Of a DNA stretch of 64,000 nt, positions 11,261 to 23,893 are shown one piece after another. The notes under the pieces were generated by a model, which had not been told where the DNA came from, ran no database searches, and saw only the letters and a program-made list of their open reading frames with translations. The translations under genes and the position numbers were made by a program. The stretch is taken from contig JAIXMG010000010.1 of assembly GCA_025201345.1 (NCBI GenBank), positions 558,001-622,000 on the forward strand, given 5' to 3'. The DNA is from Thamnidium elegans (taxonomy: Eukaryota > Mucoromycota > Mucoromycetes > Mucorales > Mucoraceae). Position 1 is the stretch's first letter, and the number at the start of each line of letters is the position of its first letter.

Positions 11261-13277
11261 TTTTTATGCCCTCCTCCTACGGCTATTCTTGTTGGTTCAA
11301 GTTGGTGGACAGGTGGTCAAAATAATGAGAACTCAAATGAAATATTAAAGAGAGGTCAAGAAGAATTAAATCCACCTAAACTAACAGTGAGTATTTCTGG
11401 TGAAACATCTACACCTCAATCAGGCCAAATCGAATGGTATACTGTGTCTGGTGTTACCGTTGGACAAACTGGACACATAAAGTCACAACAGCAACCTGCT
11501 CAAAATGCGTTACAGCAATCTGAACATCCCAGTCGTTTTCGTAGTAGTTCCGAATCACGTAGTAATAGCGTGGACTGGTATCATAACCATCAACAAGAAC
11601 CTTTATCTGCCGGTAAATGTGTTTCGAAGCACTTATATATTAACGATGCCGATGAAAAAAGAAAACGCGTTGAATGCTTGATCAAGATTCAAATGGCCAA
11701 TGGCATTCAATTAGGTACTTTAGCTTCGAAAGGAATTAAAGTTATTAGTAAACCATCAAAGAAAAGACAAAGCGTAAAAAATATGGAGTGTAAGTTAATC
11801 TTTGATCATGCTTTTTTTTTTTTAGTGGTATTTTATATTAAACTTTTTTCTTTTTTTTTTAGTATGCATTCATCATGGTACGACCGTATCTTTATTCAAT
11901 CGTATTCGTTCTCAAACAGTTTCTACTAAATACTTGGGAGTTTCTACTGCAGGAGCAAGTTTCGCATTTCCCGGTCAAGTCAAGAAAGAGCATGTACCTA
12001 CGGGTGAAGGTACATGTTTTGTTGCGCGTACCACATGTTGGGATCCCTTTGTTATTTGGGTGGTAGATACAGCACGATCACCTTGTGATGCTAAAGAGAC
12101 CGATACACCCGAAGATTTTATCGGACGAAATTCAGCCTTCACTCGAAACGTTCCATACCCTCCGCCACCTGCCATTGCATTAAAAAACAAAACAGGTCAA
12201 CTGATTCCTATTCATTATAACCAACATGTTGTGTTACAATGTCTGACCACTGGTCTTGTGAGTCCAGTCATGATTATTCGTAAAGTTGATAAAGCCTCTA
12301 CTGTTGTTGGCGGTGCACAAAGTACGGACGATTTAAATCTAGTAGGTGGAGGTGAATACGGTGATGAAGTTTTAGGTGACCCTGTCTCCCAGTTGCATAA
12401 AGTAGCGCTTCAGATTGTACAGGATCCTGCTAATGTCAACCATCGCCAACAAGATTATTATGCTCGTCCTTCACCACCTGCTACCATGATGCCTCGATCT
12501 TCACAACCTGTCACTTATTTGGCCTGTCTCAATGATATGGTCGGTATGCATAAAACCACAGATCCTCGTAAACCCATCAACCCTCCTGTCCCTACCGCCA
12601 CCACATCAACGTCCGCCATGCAATGGGACATGCTCGATATGTTTGATATTACAGCACAAGATGAAAAAGTCATTCGTAAACGACGTGTGTCCGGTACCTC
12701 TATGCCTGATCAAAACATGATGATGATGCAACAAAGATACAACCCTAATGACGAGTTTTATCCTCAAGTCATGCCCGCCACACCCATTCTTTCACAAAAA
12801 TTTGAGAGCTCGCGTAAGTCAAGTGTTAGCAGTACAGGTAGTGGTGGTCGTAGATCTTCGGTCAGTAACACTCAATCGTTAGGCGCTTACTGGAGCGAAG
12901 ATGTCTCTGATGCAGCCGTTTGGACAATTGTAGGCACCGATTGTGCTACTTATACATTTTCATCTACTGCTCAGTCAGAAGAATCACATACACTTCATCA
13001 CCCCTTTCCATCCTTGACCAGTTTTACTACAAAGCCCAGTAAAGACGAAGACTTTATGTTATCGTTACATGGCGAGAACTTTTCACGCGACCTTCAGGTT
13101 TGGTTCGGTGATCAAAAGGCTTTACAGACCGAATATCGTAGTCGAGAATTACTAGTTTGTAAAGTACCGTCAAGACATGATTTATTGGAAACTAAAAATT
13201 CGTACAATCAAATCCCTATTTTGCTGGTCAGAGGGGATGGCACCATATGTAAAACAAACAAATTTTATCCCTTGTAA
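10063..13277 (+). CDS. CSL (CBF1/RBP-J/Su(H)/LAG-1) family transcription factor
   Basis: Exons 10063-10785, 10853-11172, 11260-11789 and 11863-13277 join in frame to a 994-residue protein. CSL proteins bind GTG(G/A)GAA sites; the fission-yeast members are Cbf11 and Cbf12. The first ~280 residues are Q/N/S-rich and disordered. From about residue 314 the LAG1 DNA-binding domain appears: VVILTSKVAQKSYGTEKR spliced to FLCPPPTAILVGSSWW, close to the strongly conserved SYGNEKRFFCPPP region of the family. After an insert of roughly 100 residues comes CVSKHLYINDADEKRKRVE. Exon 4 opens with LCIHHGTTVSLFNRIRSQTV, the start of the beta-trefoil domain, with TCWDPFVIW and a long Ser/Pro/Met-rich insert. 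The C-terminus (DFMLSLHGENFSRDLQVWFGDQK to CKTNKFYPL) fits the IPT/TIG domain. The size and inserts are typical of fungal class F members. Intron 2 ends in a run of about 40 A directly at the acceptor. Confidence 0.93.
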
Positions 13278-14505
13278 GTAGCCAGTGACAAAATTATGCT
13301 CTTTTTTTTTTTCTATATCTTTTTCTATGAATATACGCTTATATACTATGACCTTCTTTCCCATTTTTTTTTAAACACACACACACAATATATATTTATC
13401 TCTATCTCACTTTGTTATGCATCCCTCCATTATATGTATAGTCACACTACTTTCCTTTCTTTTATTTCTGTATTTAATAATAATATATAATCGATTCTTT
13501 CTTAAAAAAAAAAAAAAAAAAAAAAAAAAGGACTTTGTGTATCCGAATGATACTCTGTTTTTGTTTCTCTTTAATGTGAGGGCGTCAATACTGATTCAAT
13601 CACGATTGCATACAACTAACGCTAGGAAAGAATGTACTATCTTGACAGTTTATTTATTTGTACGTATTTTTTTTTTAAAAAAAAAAAGAGCGCGCGCTTA
13701 CTATAAAAGTATTAATTGCATATCCAGAGTTTATTTAAAAGCTTATTAATTTTGGATATACTTTTGTTTTTAAAGAATGAGAGTTAAATATTGCAGTTTT
13801 CAAATATGTTAACTTTAAGATTATACTTTGCATTTGTCGGTGATTTTTTTTTTGTCTTAGTTTGGTCATTTTGTAAAAAAATAGTTTTTTTTTTCGCGTA
13901 TCTTTTGTAGCACTAGGCTGAAACTTGGAAAAATGTTTACCCGTTTGCTAACCAAAGGCAATAATAAAAAAAAGAACTCTCAGAATAACAAGTTATAGAA
14001 TATTCTTAGACTTTTTTTTTTTTTTTTTTACTAGTAATTATACAATAATTATCTTGCATATAAGCCAAAAAAAAAAAAAAAATTGTAGTCACGCGAATCA
14101 AAATACACGGCCCGCCTTTTATAAATACACACTATTTAGGCACGCGGATTAAAAAAAGAGATAGAGAGAGAGAGAGTAAAACATGATCCCAACATACCAT
14201 ACTAATTCCCTTTGTGATAGAATGTAAACATGCGTTACCTTTGCAAAACAACTAAATAATAAATCTCACATCTTACAGCAACTATCATAATGACAACAAC
14301 AAAGAAAGCCCTTATAAAAGAAAAAAAAGGGAGGAGGGTTACTAGTAACAAAAAAAAAAGAGGATTTTCAAAATCCGTGTCTATTTTTCACAGTGTGAAA
14401 CTTTGTGTGTTTTTTTTCCTTTTTTTTTTTTTTTTTTTTTTTTAACTTGATCTTTACAAAAAGTAACGAGAAAAAAAAAAAAAAAAAAAAAAAAAAGCGC
14501 TTGGT
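13278..14505. other. Intergenic region between CSL and PHD genes
   Basis: A/T-rich spacer with many homopolymers (A run at 13504-13529, T run about 14420-14443, A run about 14472-14496). A (GA)n stretch lies at 14158-14176. No gene or RNA is seen. Confidence 0.45.
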
Positions 14506-17490
14506 ATGATTAGCCCGCTACCAAATAACAATATGCGACCTACGGAAGTACTGCCTACAGTCGACAATAACATCAGGTAACGAACAGAAAAAAAAAGGCC
14601 CAACCCCTAGTCCATGAGCCAAAAAAAAAAAAGAAAAAAAAGAAAAAAAAAAACTAAAGAGAATATATAATGTAGATGTACAAGCTTACCGCCGTCTCAT
14701 GTCGTGTCGTTTGGACCTTTATACGAAGATATGCAACAAACCGAACACTTTGAACGCGAATATCAATACCTAATTTTACAATCCATACCTCCATTGATAC
14801 GTTATCAACCACCTATGCCTTCCCGTGTAGGTGTCATACCATCCAGTATTAAGCGGTCACCTCTTATTCCTGCAACACATGAAACTACTACCCTCACTCA
14901 TCACTTCGAGCCTAGCGTCCCTACCACCAAAGAGAATAACATGTCTGTGTTTTCAGGTCCTCATTTTTTACCTGAAAAATATTCGATTAAACCAATGGTT
15001 GCCTTTCGACAGTCATACTTTGTGCCAACCTACAAGGTCGATACACCTTCTAGGTATTATGCCGCACCTCATATACAACACTACTTTCAGGCCGCTTTAC
15101 AAGATGGGTCTTATTTTGAGACACATTCTGATTATAGCGCTGATGATCCAGTAAACTTTCGACATGCTTATAATCTATCCCAACCTTCGAATAGTTGTAA
15201 GTAGTAAATAATAGTAGTCATCACAGCGTAATGTTTAATTTATTATTATTATTATTATTATTATAGTGGATTCGCATGAAAAGGAAAAAAGCACTCATCC
15301 AGAATCAACGACAACAAAACCAAATCTTGATCCAAATCGATATAATCACCTAAATCAGCCTTCACATCGGCCCGTACATCGAAACACATACCGACCTATA
15401 TCGTCACGACCTATATTATTAAATCGTGCAGACTCAATTCGTCGTCCCGATCCACAACCTTCTACCCAATTTACGTACTCTGGCCCCTCTGCCTTTGACT
15501 CCATACCACTTGAAACAACGCGTCAAGAATCATCACCCACCGAATCATCCTCTGATTTTATGCCGTACGAAGAACCTGCATTACCGCCACCAGCACGTAA
15601 ATGGCATAAACCAGTATCTATCAGCAGCGAAAGTACGAGCGAAGATGACAGTGATGTATCTTCAAATATAACAAACCATAATAAAGGAAAACAGCCCGAG
15701 AGTACAGACTCTACACCGAAAAGAAAATCTGCTGTGTATTCACCTTCGCCAGATATAATAAAAAAGAGAAAGATAAGCTCAGACATACCAACTAAAATGG
15801 AAGCCATTGAGGAACTTCGACAATTAGGAAAATTTATTAAACTGTGGACACAAAAAGATGCAGAAGTCTGTTGCGTATGTTTTGAAGACGTTACTACGCA
15901 GAGCAACCCATTGGTTTATTGCGATAATGCATTATGTGAAGTCATTGTACATAAAAACTGTTATAAAATTAAAAGTAACATTGCAAATAGTGAACATTGG
16001 TATTGTGATCGATGTAGGCCTTCTAATGGTGTATCTGTTTATAGAAATGTGGTATGTTATATATTTTACTTTACCCAAATATATAAAAAAAAAAGCTTTA
16101 TAATACATACTAAAAAAAAAAAAAAAAAAAGGCATGCGTATTATGCCCAAATGTTACGGGTGCATTTTGTAAACTATCAGAATCGTTTTACGGTATTGAA
16201 TGGGTTCATATGATTTGTGCTAAAAACTTAACGGGACCTAGTGGGTTTACATATCAACCAAAGACACACGATTACCGTATGTCCATTCGTAATCATATTC
16301 CTATACAACGATTTTTAGATTCCTGTATGTATTGTACCGACCCTATGTTTGCGCAATTTGGAGCAAAATTGAAATGTCGATATTGTCCTCAGTTGTTTCA
16401 CGTCACGTGCGCAGGAAAGAATGGTTATTGGTGTTTTAATAAGGATGCAGTCTTGGCATGTGCTGAGCACGCCATTGTCACCTCCACCAAGTCGTCACCC
16501 AGACGCTTAGCACTAGCGTTTGAGAAATGGATTTCGAAACGAGATGTTCACCTAATGGACCAATTTAATATCACGCACGCAGGTATTCAAATTGAAACAT
16601 GGAAAAAAGTACTTAAAAAAGCACCTTTTATACCTGACAATGATTTAATGGACCAATCCTTTAAACTCTTTTTTGATCGAATCAAATGCCATACTGTTGA
16701 TAATGCCAAGAGAAAGTATATGGAGTTTGTAGATTTTTTATTAAACGAATTCTGTCGCAGCTATTCGTCCTCATATATCTTAAAAGTCAACGGTTTATTT
16801 CTGAAAAAGAACTTTTATCACAGTCCAGTAAACAGATACGTTCCACCAAAGGGCGCCTTTAGTATATGTGAAGATACCGAATCTCCAAAAAAGAAGCTCG
16901 AGAAGTCTTCTGGGAATGAAGCAACCCCAAAACTAATTTTATATGCTAATTCTCCAAAGATTTCTAGTACCAATAATAAGAAACCATCTACTTCAAATGA
17001 ACCAAAAGTTACTGCTAATTCACAACCAACAACACCAACTGCTCCTAAGCCCAAACGATCCGAAGAACAACCTATTGTTGTACCCTCACCAGACTTAATT
17101 TGTTTCATTTGTGGACAACATGAATTTCCAAAAGTAACCTGGGATTCTTTTGCCTTTACAGAAGACTATGTAGAGCACTTGAAGGCAACAAGTCATCAGA
17201 GAAAATTAGGCCATACAGGTACTGGAAATTTCTGGGATCCACGCGTATTTATTCAATGTGCAGAGTGTCACTTGAAAGTTCATTGTGGTTGTCCTAACCC
17301 ACCTATTAAAAAATACCCTCAAAAGTAAGTTATTTTTTATTATAAATCCTTTCCTCCCCTCCGAGTCTAACCCTATTTTAGGTTCCAATCGTTTGTCTGT
17401 ATTCATTGTGATACAAAGGGAGAAGAAGTATCTTTGAAGAACGACTTTCATAGAAGAAGAGGGACGACTGGTATTAATTATAAAGTATAA
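14506..17490 (+). CDS. PHD / extended-PHD / PHD chromatin-reader protein
   Basis: Five exons (14506-14576, 14676-15196, 15267-16051, 16132-17324, 17382-17490) give 892 residues. The first ~390 are Pro/Ser/Thr-rich and low complexity, with a likely nuclear signal (TPKRKS, IIKKRKIS). A PHD finger starts near residue 397 (CCVCFED, NPLVYCDNALC, VIVHKNCYKI, HWYCDRC). An intron splits it from the extended PHD module: ACVLCPNVTGAF, YGIEWVHMICA, CMYCTD, CRYCPQLFHVTCA, ending near residue 570. This PHD plus C2HC-PHD pair is the arrangement of the AF10, BRPF, Jade and Nto1 families, which read unmodified or methylated histone H3 tails and scaffold acetyltransferase or methyltransferase complexes. After a disordered linker, a last zinc-binding module (LICFICG, IQCAECHLKVHCGCP, FVCIHCD) looks like a second PHD with a long loop, split by the last intron. 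I cannot place it in a named fungal orthologue group. Intron 2 ends in a TTA microsatellite and intron 3 in an A run. Confidence 0.85.
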
Positions 17491-17624
17491 GTTGATTGTC
17501 CGAAATATACAAATAAAACACAACTCCCCCAAAATATTTATATGTATTTTTTTTTTATTTATTTTTTTTCTTTTTTTTACTTTTCTTTTTTCTTTTTCTC
17601 TTTTTTCTTCAAAATATAATAAAA

Positions 17625-17912
17625 ATGGATATTGGAAACTACCCTATTTACAGCAACACTGATAAACCACAAAAGTCAAGATCATTTGATGGTGTACCAG
17701 AGCCAAAGAACCCTTGGGACCAAATTGGTGACTATGACCAAGGGCCCGTTACTGGAAATACTAACGACGACGACGAAGAGGACGATAAAAAACAAGCACA
17801 ACCTGAGCCACCTAAAAAGATAGCTACACAAAAAGAAAAGCAAGAGTCTGATGACGCTGCCTCTATTGCTTCTCAAGCGGCAGTGAAAGAATCCAACAAG
17901 AACCAATCATAA
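17625..17912 (+). CDS. Small acidic hypothetical protein
   Basis: A single-exon gene of 95 codons starts 134 bases after the PHD gene's stop. A pyrimidine-rich leader (about 17545-17610) ends in AAAATATAATAAAA just before the ATG, the same kind of leader seen before other genes here. The protein is hydrophilic and predicted disordered: an N-terminal aromatic part with NPWDQIGDYD, an acidic run (DDDEEDDKK), then a Lys/Glu/Ala-rich tail. There is no signal peptide or membrane segment. I do not recognise a family. The clean leader and good composition argue that it is expressed. Confidence 0.6.
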   Translation: MDIGNYPIYSNTDKPQKSRSFDGVPEPKNPWDQIGDYDQGPVTGNTNDDDEEDDKKQAQPEPPKKIATQKEKQESDDAASIASQAAVKESNKNQS

Positions 17913-18371
17913 AAAAGATATCTCTTTAAATAGTTACAACCTCCTTTTCGGTTCACTGTTCCGACTTTTTTGTAATAAAAATAAATAAATAAAAAAAAAG
18001 AAGTAGTGATCGACGCTGACGTAGGAGAAGTAACAAAATATTTTGGCGTGTATTTTATTTTGGGTAATTACGTAACTGAGAAAATAGTTACTCTCGAGGC
18101 GGGGGGAAATAGACGCGAGAGATTCTTCTCTGTTACAAGATATATTTAAGTCAATTGAGTCTTTCGTTGTGATGAAAATAGATGCACTGGAAGACTTATT
18201 ATTTTAGCGCCAAAATTCCGATCTTTGACAAAAGAGCGCTAAAAAAAAAAAAAAAAATTGACAAGTGTAAACAAGTGTAAAGTCAACATTGAATAAAAAG
18301 ATCGAGCTAGTGTTAAATACTGATATAATAAACCTTATGTGTGTATTCTCTTTGTCTATTTACACGCTCAG

Positions 18372-18410
<39 letters not shown>

Positions 18411-18529
18411 TTAAAATGATTAAATAGATCACATGATCAAATAGGTCCCTTATTTTACCAGTCTATCTTTTTTACTTATGCACATAATACTGGACTATAC
18501 CTACACTGCTGGTAAGTTAAATTGAAGAT

Positions 18530-19043
18530 GATGAAAGCATACATAGCCATTAAATGATAAAGTTTCCTTTATTTAGAGGAGATACAAAACCTGAAAAAGC
18601 TAAAAAGAACGAAAATATTGATCTTCGTGTTTTATTTTGTTTAAATACAAAATAATCTGATGCCAGTATTGGTGAGTTTGCCAAGATGGCTTATCGCAAA
18701 TATCTTGGCTCCACCCTTCAACAACTTTAATCCCATTCGTCCAAATCATGGGCTTGATTGTCATTTATATGTTTTAAGACAAGTAAAAAAAATTCCATGT
18801 TTTGGAAACTGTCGATGATATTACTTTTTCAAATTACTCATAAAGCTATCAAAGACAATAGGATCCAAAAGCTAATAAACTGCTTGAAAAAGGCAAAAAT
18901 AAAACAGTCTAAAAGTGGGCACTCGCGCTATGGTTTGGCCCTCTGAGGAGGATGGTAAAGAGGTTGATGATAAAGAAGATGACTATAAAATTCCACGTTG
19001 TTTACGTTGCACTGAAAAAAAGGATTATTTAGATGTAAAATAA
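18530..19043 (+). pseudogene. Decayed coding remnant of unknown origin
   Basis: Patches of coding-like sequence in changing frames run through here, for example an open piece around 18758-18946 and the short open frame 18930-19043, which reads WPSEEDGKEVDDKEDD and then PRCLRCTEKKDYLDVK. Stops and frame changes prevent a gene model and I see no convincing introns. The C-x2-C near the end could be half of a zinc-binding site. The origin is unknown; mobile-element or duplicated-gene debris is the simplest reading. Confidence 0.3.
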
Positions 19044-22000
19044 AATATAAAAAAAAGTAACACGATTATGCAAAGCATCTCATTTATTGAACATGTTTCA
19101 TCTTAGTTTGCTCTCTTTCTGGCACCGCGCGGTTATTTCATAATTGGGAATTGGAAAAGGTACCAAAAATGTGATAAACATGAATGTCTTTTTTTTTTTT
19201 TTTTTTTTTCGGTCAAGCTTAAAATGTCAAAATCAGCTATCTGTGTATGTCCTGTCAATACTTCCAATTAGACTTCTTTTTTTGGGGAAAAAGGGGAGCA
19301 GGGGTTACTTTAGTACCAATGTATAGTTTATTCCAATCACTTGGCGTTCATTGATGAAAGTAGGGTTTGTTTTTTCCGTGTCTGTTTCATAGAGAAAAAT
19401 AGGCTTTACAAACAAACGTATACCAAACTTTTTTATTTAGCGATAAAAAAAAAAAAACGTGATTTTCGCTGGTTAAAGCCTACTTTGTCATTTTTAAATA
19501 ATTTGCCCAAAAAAGAAATAATAAAAAACCTACACCTCCTGCAGAAAATAAGACATAAAAATAGATGACATAATACCCACTGTATATAACCAGACTTGTT
19601 CTTGTATGATAAAAAAGGAGTAAGTACATCTTGCTTCACAAATTCCTAATATTTGAGTTTATTCCATACAACTTATATAAGTGTGCATATATTTTAAAAG
19701 TAAAAAAAATTTAGAATTCATCGAGTTGATGGCTTATTGTCAATAGTGATAATAATAAAAAGAAACTTTCACATGAGAGAAAAACGGAAATATTATCATC
19801 ACAAGTGCACAATATATTCTGATTTGGTAACGTTAGAGTTCTACCTTCTGAATACACTTGTTACAAAAATATATACTTGATTTATTGAAGAACTGTGCTC
19901 CCCCCTCCCTTTTTTTTTTTTTTTGGTGGAGTAACAAGTTTGTAGCAATTCTAGTTAATTAAGAACATCTTTTTTTCTTTTCTTTTTTTTTGCACAGTTG
20001 TCAATCTTGGTTTAGCATATGTATCACTTTATTAAAGTGCCTCCTTTTGTTGTCCAACAAAAGAGAGATGAACTCCTTATCGGCTTTTACACTATACACT
20101 TCCGTATAATCTTATCTGAGCTTGTGATAATTGTTTTTTTTTTCTTTCACGCATGAATTCTAAGCCAACATTTATTACTTTTTTTTTTTTTTTTTCAAAA
20201 AAAAAAGCCTGTTTAAAAGTTACTTTATTTTCTTCTTATATACAACATATACTAGATTAATATATTATTAACTTCTTAGACTCCGCTTTTTTTTTTCTTC
20301 TAGTTATATCTTTAATACAGAGTAGAAATAATTCACTCTAAATACGCTACGTTGCGCTGCATTGTTTGTTGTTTTGTATCTTTTTTTTTAATCACATTAT
20401 TTCTTTTTTTTTCATTTTACTCTCCTTGGAACTGAAGTATATTTTGATCACTTGATAAATCTAAGCTATCAAAGGAAAATTGATACTATTTTTGCAGTAC
20501 AGACAGTACTTTTGCGATTGATTACATTTTAATTAAATTGTTGCTAACTTCAAAAGAAGTTCTAATTCGAGAGACTGTAAAAATAATTTGCTTGCAACAA
20601 ACTTGTTTTGATATCAAAACTTTAAACATATATATATATAAGCGGACGTAATATATCCTGTTATATTAATACTTTATATTATACGATTTTTTTGTTTACA
20701 ACCTGTCCCTTTATTATTACAAAACATTTGCTTTCTCTCCTTTCTTTTACGTGTAAATAAACAACTTACAGAAAAAGAACCTTTATCATTGTGCTGATAA
20801 ATAGATAAAGCTAAGTGTAACCGAGCTTTGATTCGTGCAATGCTGTCGATCATTGGAATTGCTACGCCTCGGCATACAATCCGTTGTGCTCAATAAATCT
20901 GAAAGAATTTCATATGTTAAATGCATCATGTAGATAAAAACTGAGGCATGGCAAATAACAAGCATCATGATCTCAACTGAGCAAAAACATGCCGTACAAT
21001 AGACGCTACAAAAACATTTGATTACAGATGAATGTTTAGCATGAGGAAATAATCCATTCGACGCAAATGAAACTAGAAAAAGAATGATAAAAGCTTGCCG
21101 AAAGAAGAAGAAAAAAACTAACCGAGAAATAAAAGGGAAGCGAGCGTATCATATACACACATTGTGGAGTGCCTTTTTTGCAAGAAAGTAAACCCTATCT
21201 TATCGGCCAAACTGACCTATTCGGCAATTTTATGAGTTTCGTTTTGAGTACACGGAATACCTAAAGGGTAAAATGGTGATGTTATAATGACTTTTGGGTG
21301 TGATTAGTACTGTCGGTCAGCTTTTTTTTTTTTAACTTTTTAAAGATAAACTCACACCACAATAGTATTTATCGGATAAGAGTCTAAACTACAGAACTTT
21401 AATAGAAAATAATGACTTATTCATTACAACTTAGTAATTCCGAGATTCTAATCCAAGGTTGTAATTGATATAGACATGATAATTTTATGACGTACACTTT
21501 AAATGGTATTTAATGGGTTTAAACGGAGAGATCGATTACGACTATTTCAATAAACATTAAAAACAATTTGCAAGCAAAAAATTAATATATTCACATTTTG
21601 CATAATTTTTCTACAATAAAGTACGTTAGAAAGTTTGAAAAGGGCTAGACTCTGGGAATATTATCAACGCTCAAGCGAAAATACAGAAAAAAAAATACTT
21701 GCAGCCTAATAAACCAATCAGATAGAACAAGTAACGTTTAACATGAGACCGTCTATTTGTAAAGACTAGACTCTGTGATAATCTGTTACACCTTTTTTAT
21801 GTCATCATTATAAATACTAGAATAAAAATATCAATGGTGTGGGAAAATGCAGTGCTTTGAATAAAGCGGGTCTATTTGGGTCTTTTTTGTTGTTATTGCT
21901 GCTTAAATAAAAAATGTATTAAAAAAAGATAGGTATTGTTTATTATGTATAAAGAATATGAAGGGCATATTTTATAATTATATGGATTATTTACAAAAGA

Positions 22001-22047
22001 GTGAGTAAGGGGGGTATGCATTGTATGTGTGTGGGGGATATAGTTTC
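19044..22047. other. Gene-poor stretch
   Basis: Three kilobases of A/T-rich DNA without a supported gene. T runs are frequent (for example 19189-19209, 19912-19924, 20180-20196). Short open frames here have biased, run-derived compositions. No tRNA or repeat structure was found. Confidence 0.45.
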
Positions 22048-22658
22048 TTATAAAGAGAAATCGGCTCGGTGTAATTCAACAAAGTTATTTAAAGTTTGAT
22101 CATCGACCCAACAATTATACTGAATTAATTTGAGAAAAGCTAATTCTAACTGGCAAATATCTTGTGGAGAAAATAAACCACCACAGATTTCATAAATGCG
22201 TCTATTTGATAAAGTTGTTGTTGTCCAAGTAGTATCTTTTAAGAATTTGGATGCTAATAAGAGAGCACCAAGAAACATACGATGGTTCGTATCATCTCCA
22301 CCAACCGCTCGCTTTGGTAAATTTGATTTTGCGCGTTGTAAATAGATCAGTGCCACTAATAAAGTGCGTGCGTTGATTTGTGCCAAGTGTGTAATTTTTT
22401 GGACGAAAAATACTAATTCTGGTAATGAGCGGCGGCGTGTCACTGGTCTAGTTGGCATTAAGTCACATAGTGTCATGGCAGTAAAATCTATTGTAGTCAT
22501 TTTATTAGTACACACACACACGTACATAAATAATAATTTTTTTTTTTTTTACCTATTAAAATAGATGGTAACGTATTTGTTTGTAATTTTGTTGGAGATG
22601 TAACATTATGAGAACGGGTTATAGTAAAGTTATATGAAGGAGGTGGTTGTTGAATCAT
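22048..22658 (-). CDS. Pho80/Pcl-type cyclin
   Basis: Two exons (22658-22553 and 22487-22048) encode 181 residues. The cyclin fold is clear in NARTLLVALIYLQRAK, TNHRMFLGALLLASKFLKD, WTTTTLSNRRIYEICGG and DICQLELAFLKLIQYNCWV, which is the conserved cyclin-box pattern of the fungal Pho80/Pcl group, partners of Pho85-type cyclin-dependent kinases. The Lys and Glu expected to contact the kinase (KFLKD; QLELAFL) are present. The upstream exon supplies a short, Ser/Thr/Pro-rich N-terminus and is supported by an in-frame junction (35 codons plus one base). Pcl cyclins link phosphate state, polarity and cell cycle; which role applies here cannot be read from sequence. Confidence 0.9.
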
Positions 22659-23837
22659 AGCAGTAGAAATAAGTAAAGAGTAAAAATAGTATAAGAATAA
22701 AAAAAAGTAAAAAAAAAAAGGAAAAAATAACAACAGAAAAAGCAGCCTATTTATATAAAAAAAAAAAAGAAAAAAAAAGTGTGTGTGTTACTATCCAGCC
22801 CCTCCCAGTCTATTATCTATCTTGCTTCCCCTATTTCTTTACAATTCTGCCCCTCTCCATGACCAGTAAATTGACAACATTCTCCTTATTATCGTCTCAA
22901 CCAGTCGTTGACATGTTTCATGTAGATATATATATATAAAAAAAGCCCATTCGGAATAACCTGATGAAGTAACTTATTGGTGAAACCCTCGCAATCAAAG
23001 CATGAAGACACTGATGTACGAAATATTTTGATGTTTTTTTTTTTAATTATACTCTTTTGTACCGATTGTTTCTGTTTACCCCATTTGGTTATTCCGAGTT
23101 ATAAGGTAACAAACCTTTTAATTTTGCTTAATTAAGTTATCCATATTATATGTTGTCGATAATAATAAACTTTTTTCTTTTGTTTTATACTTTACGGTTT
23201 TAAGAATGATATGAGCCCCTAGGATTTGATCAATTAATGCGAGCGTATATTAGTCGTTTTTCATATATTTATTCTTGGTCTCGGGATACAATCATATATA
23301 TGTATATATGTTTTGCCTAGAACCACCAATAAGTGTAACAAAAGTTGACAGTATAAAGAAAAGGTATATTTTCGGATGTACCGAACCAGGCAATATGTAT
23401 TGATCGGACCTGGTTCCATGGTTTCTGCAACGCAATATATGAACTATCTCTTCTTATGTGTATATTAATAAACACGCGTTTTATACGATTTCTGCGTAAA
23501 CAATACAACTTGTGACATCTCGAATAATATCAGAGGCTTCATTAAGCATACAAATAATATGTATTTCAAATTTGCAGCAAAGTGTGTACATGCATGTGCA
23601 TATTGTGTATACACACTCAAAAGGGAAAAAATAAATTAGCCAATGATGAATATGACGGGAGTGTGAGTATACAGCAGTATTCTAAGCTAATCAGCCTCCT
23701 CAACATCCGAGTTGGGTTACACCAGTTGGATGCATCGAGATAATAATAATCGGCTTCTACGTTCCGGTTCTACTGAAGTTTTGTACCAAACTGAAACTTG
23801 TCAATGATTTACATATGACGCCAATAATTTCATTGTT

Positions 23838-23869
<32 letters not shown>

Positions 23870-23893
23870 GCGTATAACTTTATTATTTATTTC
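22659..23893. other. Intergenic region between cyclin promoter and RACK1 3' end
   Basis: The first part (22659-22800) is A/T-rich with a TATATAAA-like site at about 22750 on the minus strand upstream of the cyclin start, a plausible promoter. The rest holds nothing recognisable; an A run of about 30 at 23840-23868 lies beyond the RACK1 stop codon. Confidence 0.4.

Noticed and set aside
11100..11348. Open frame with a long poly-Lys stretch in the CSL gene
   Set aside because: It is translation of the A run of CSL intron 2; the family sequence requires that intron to be removed.
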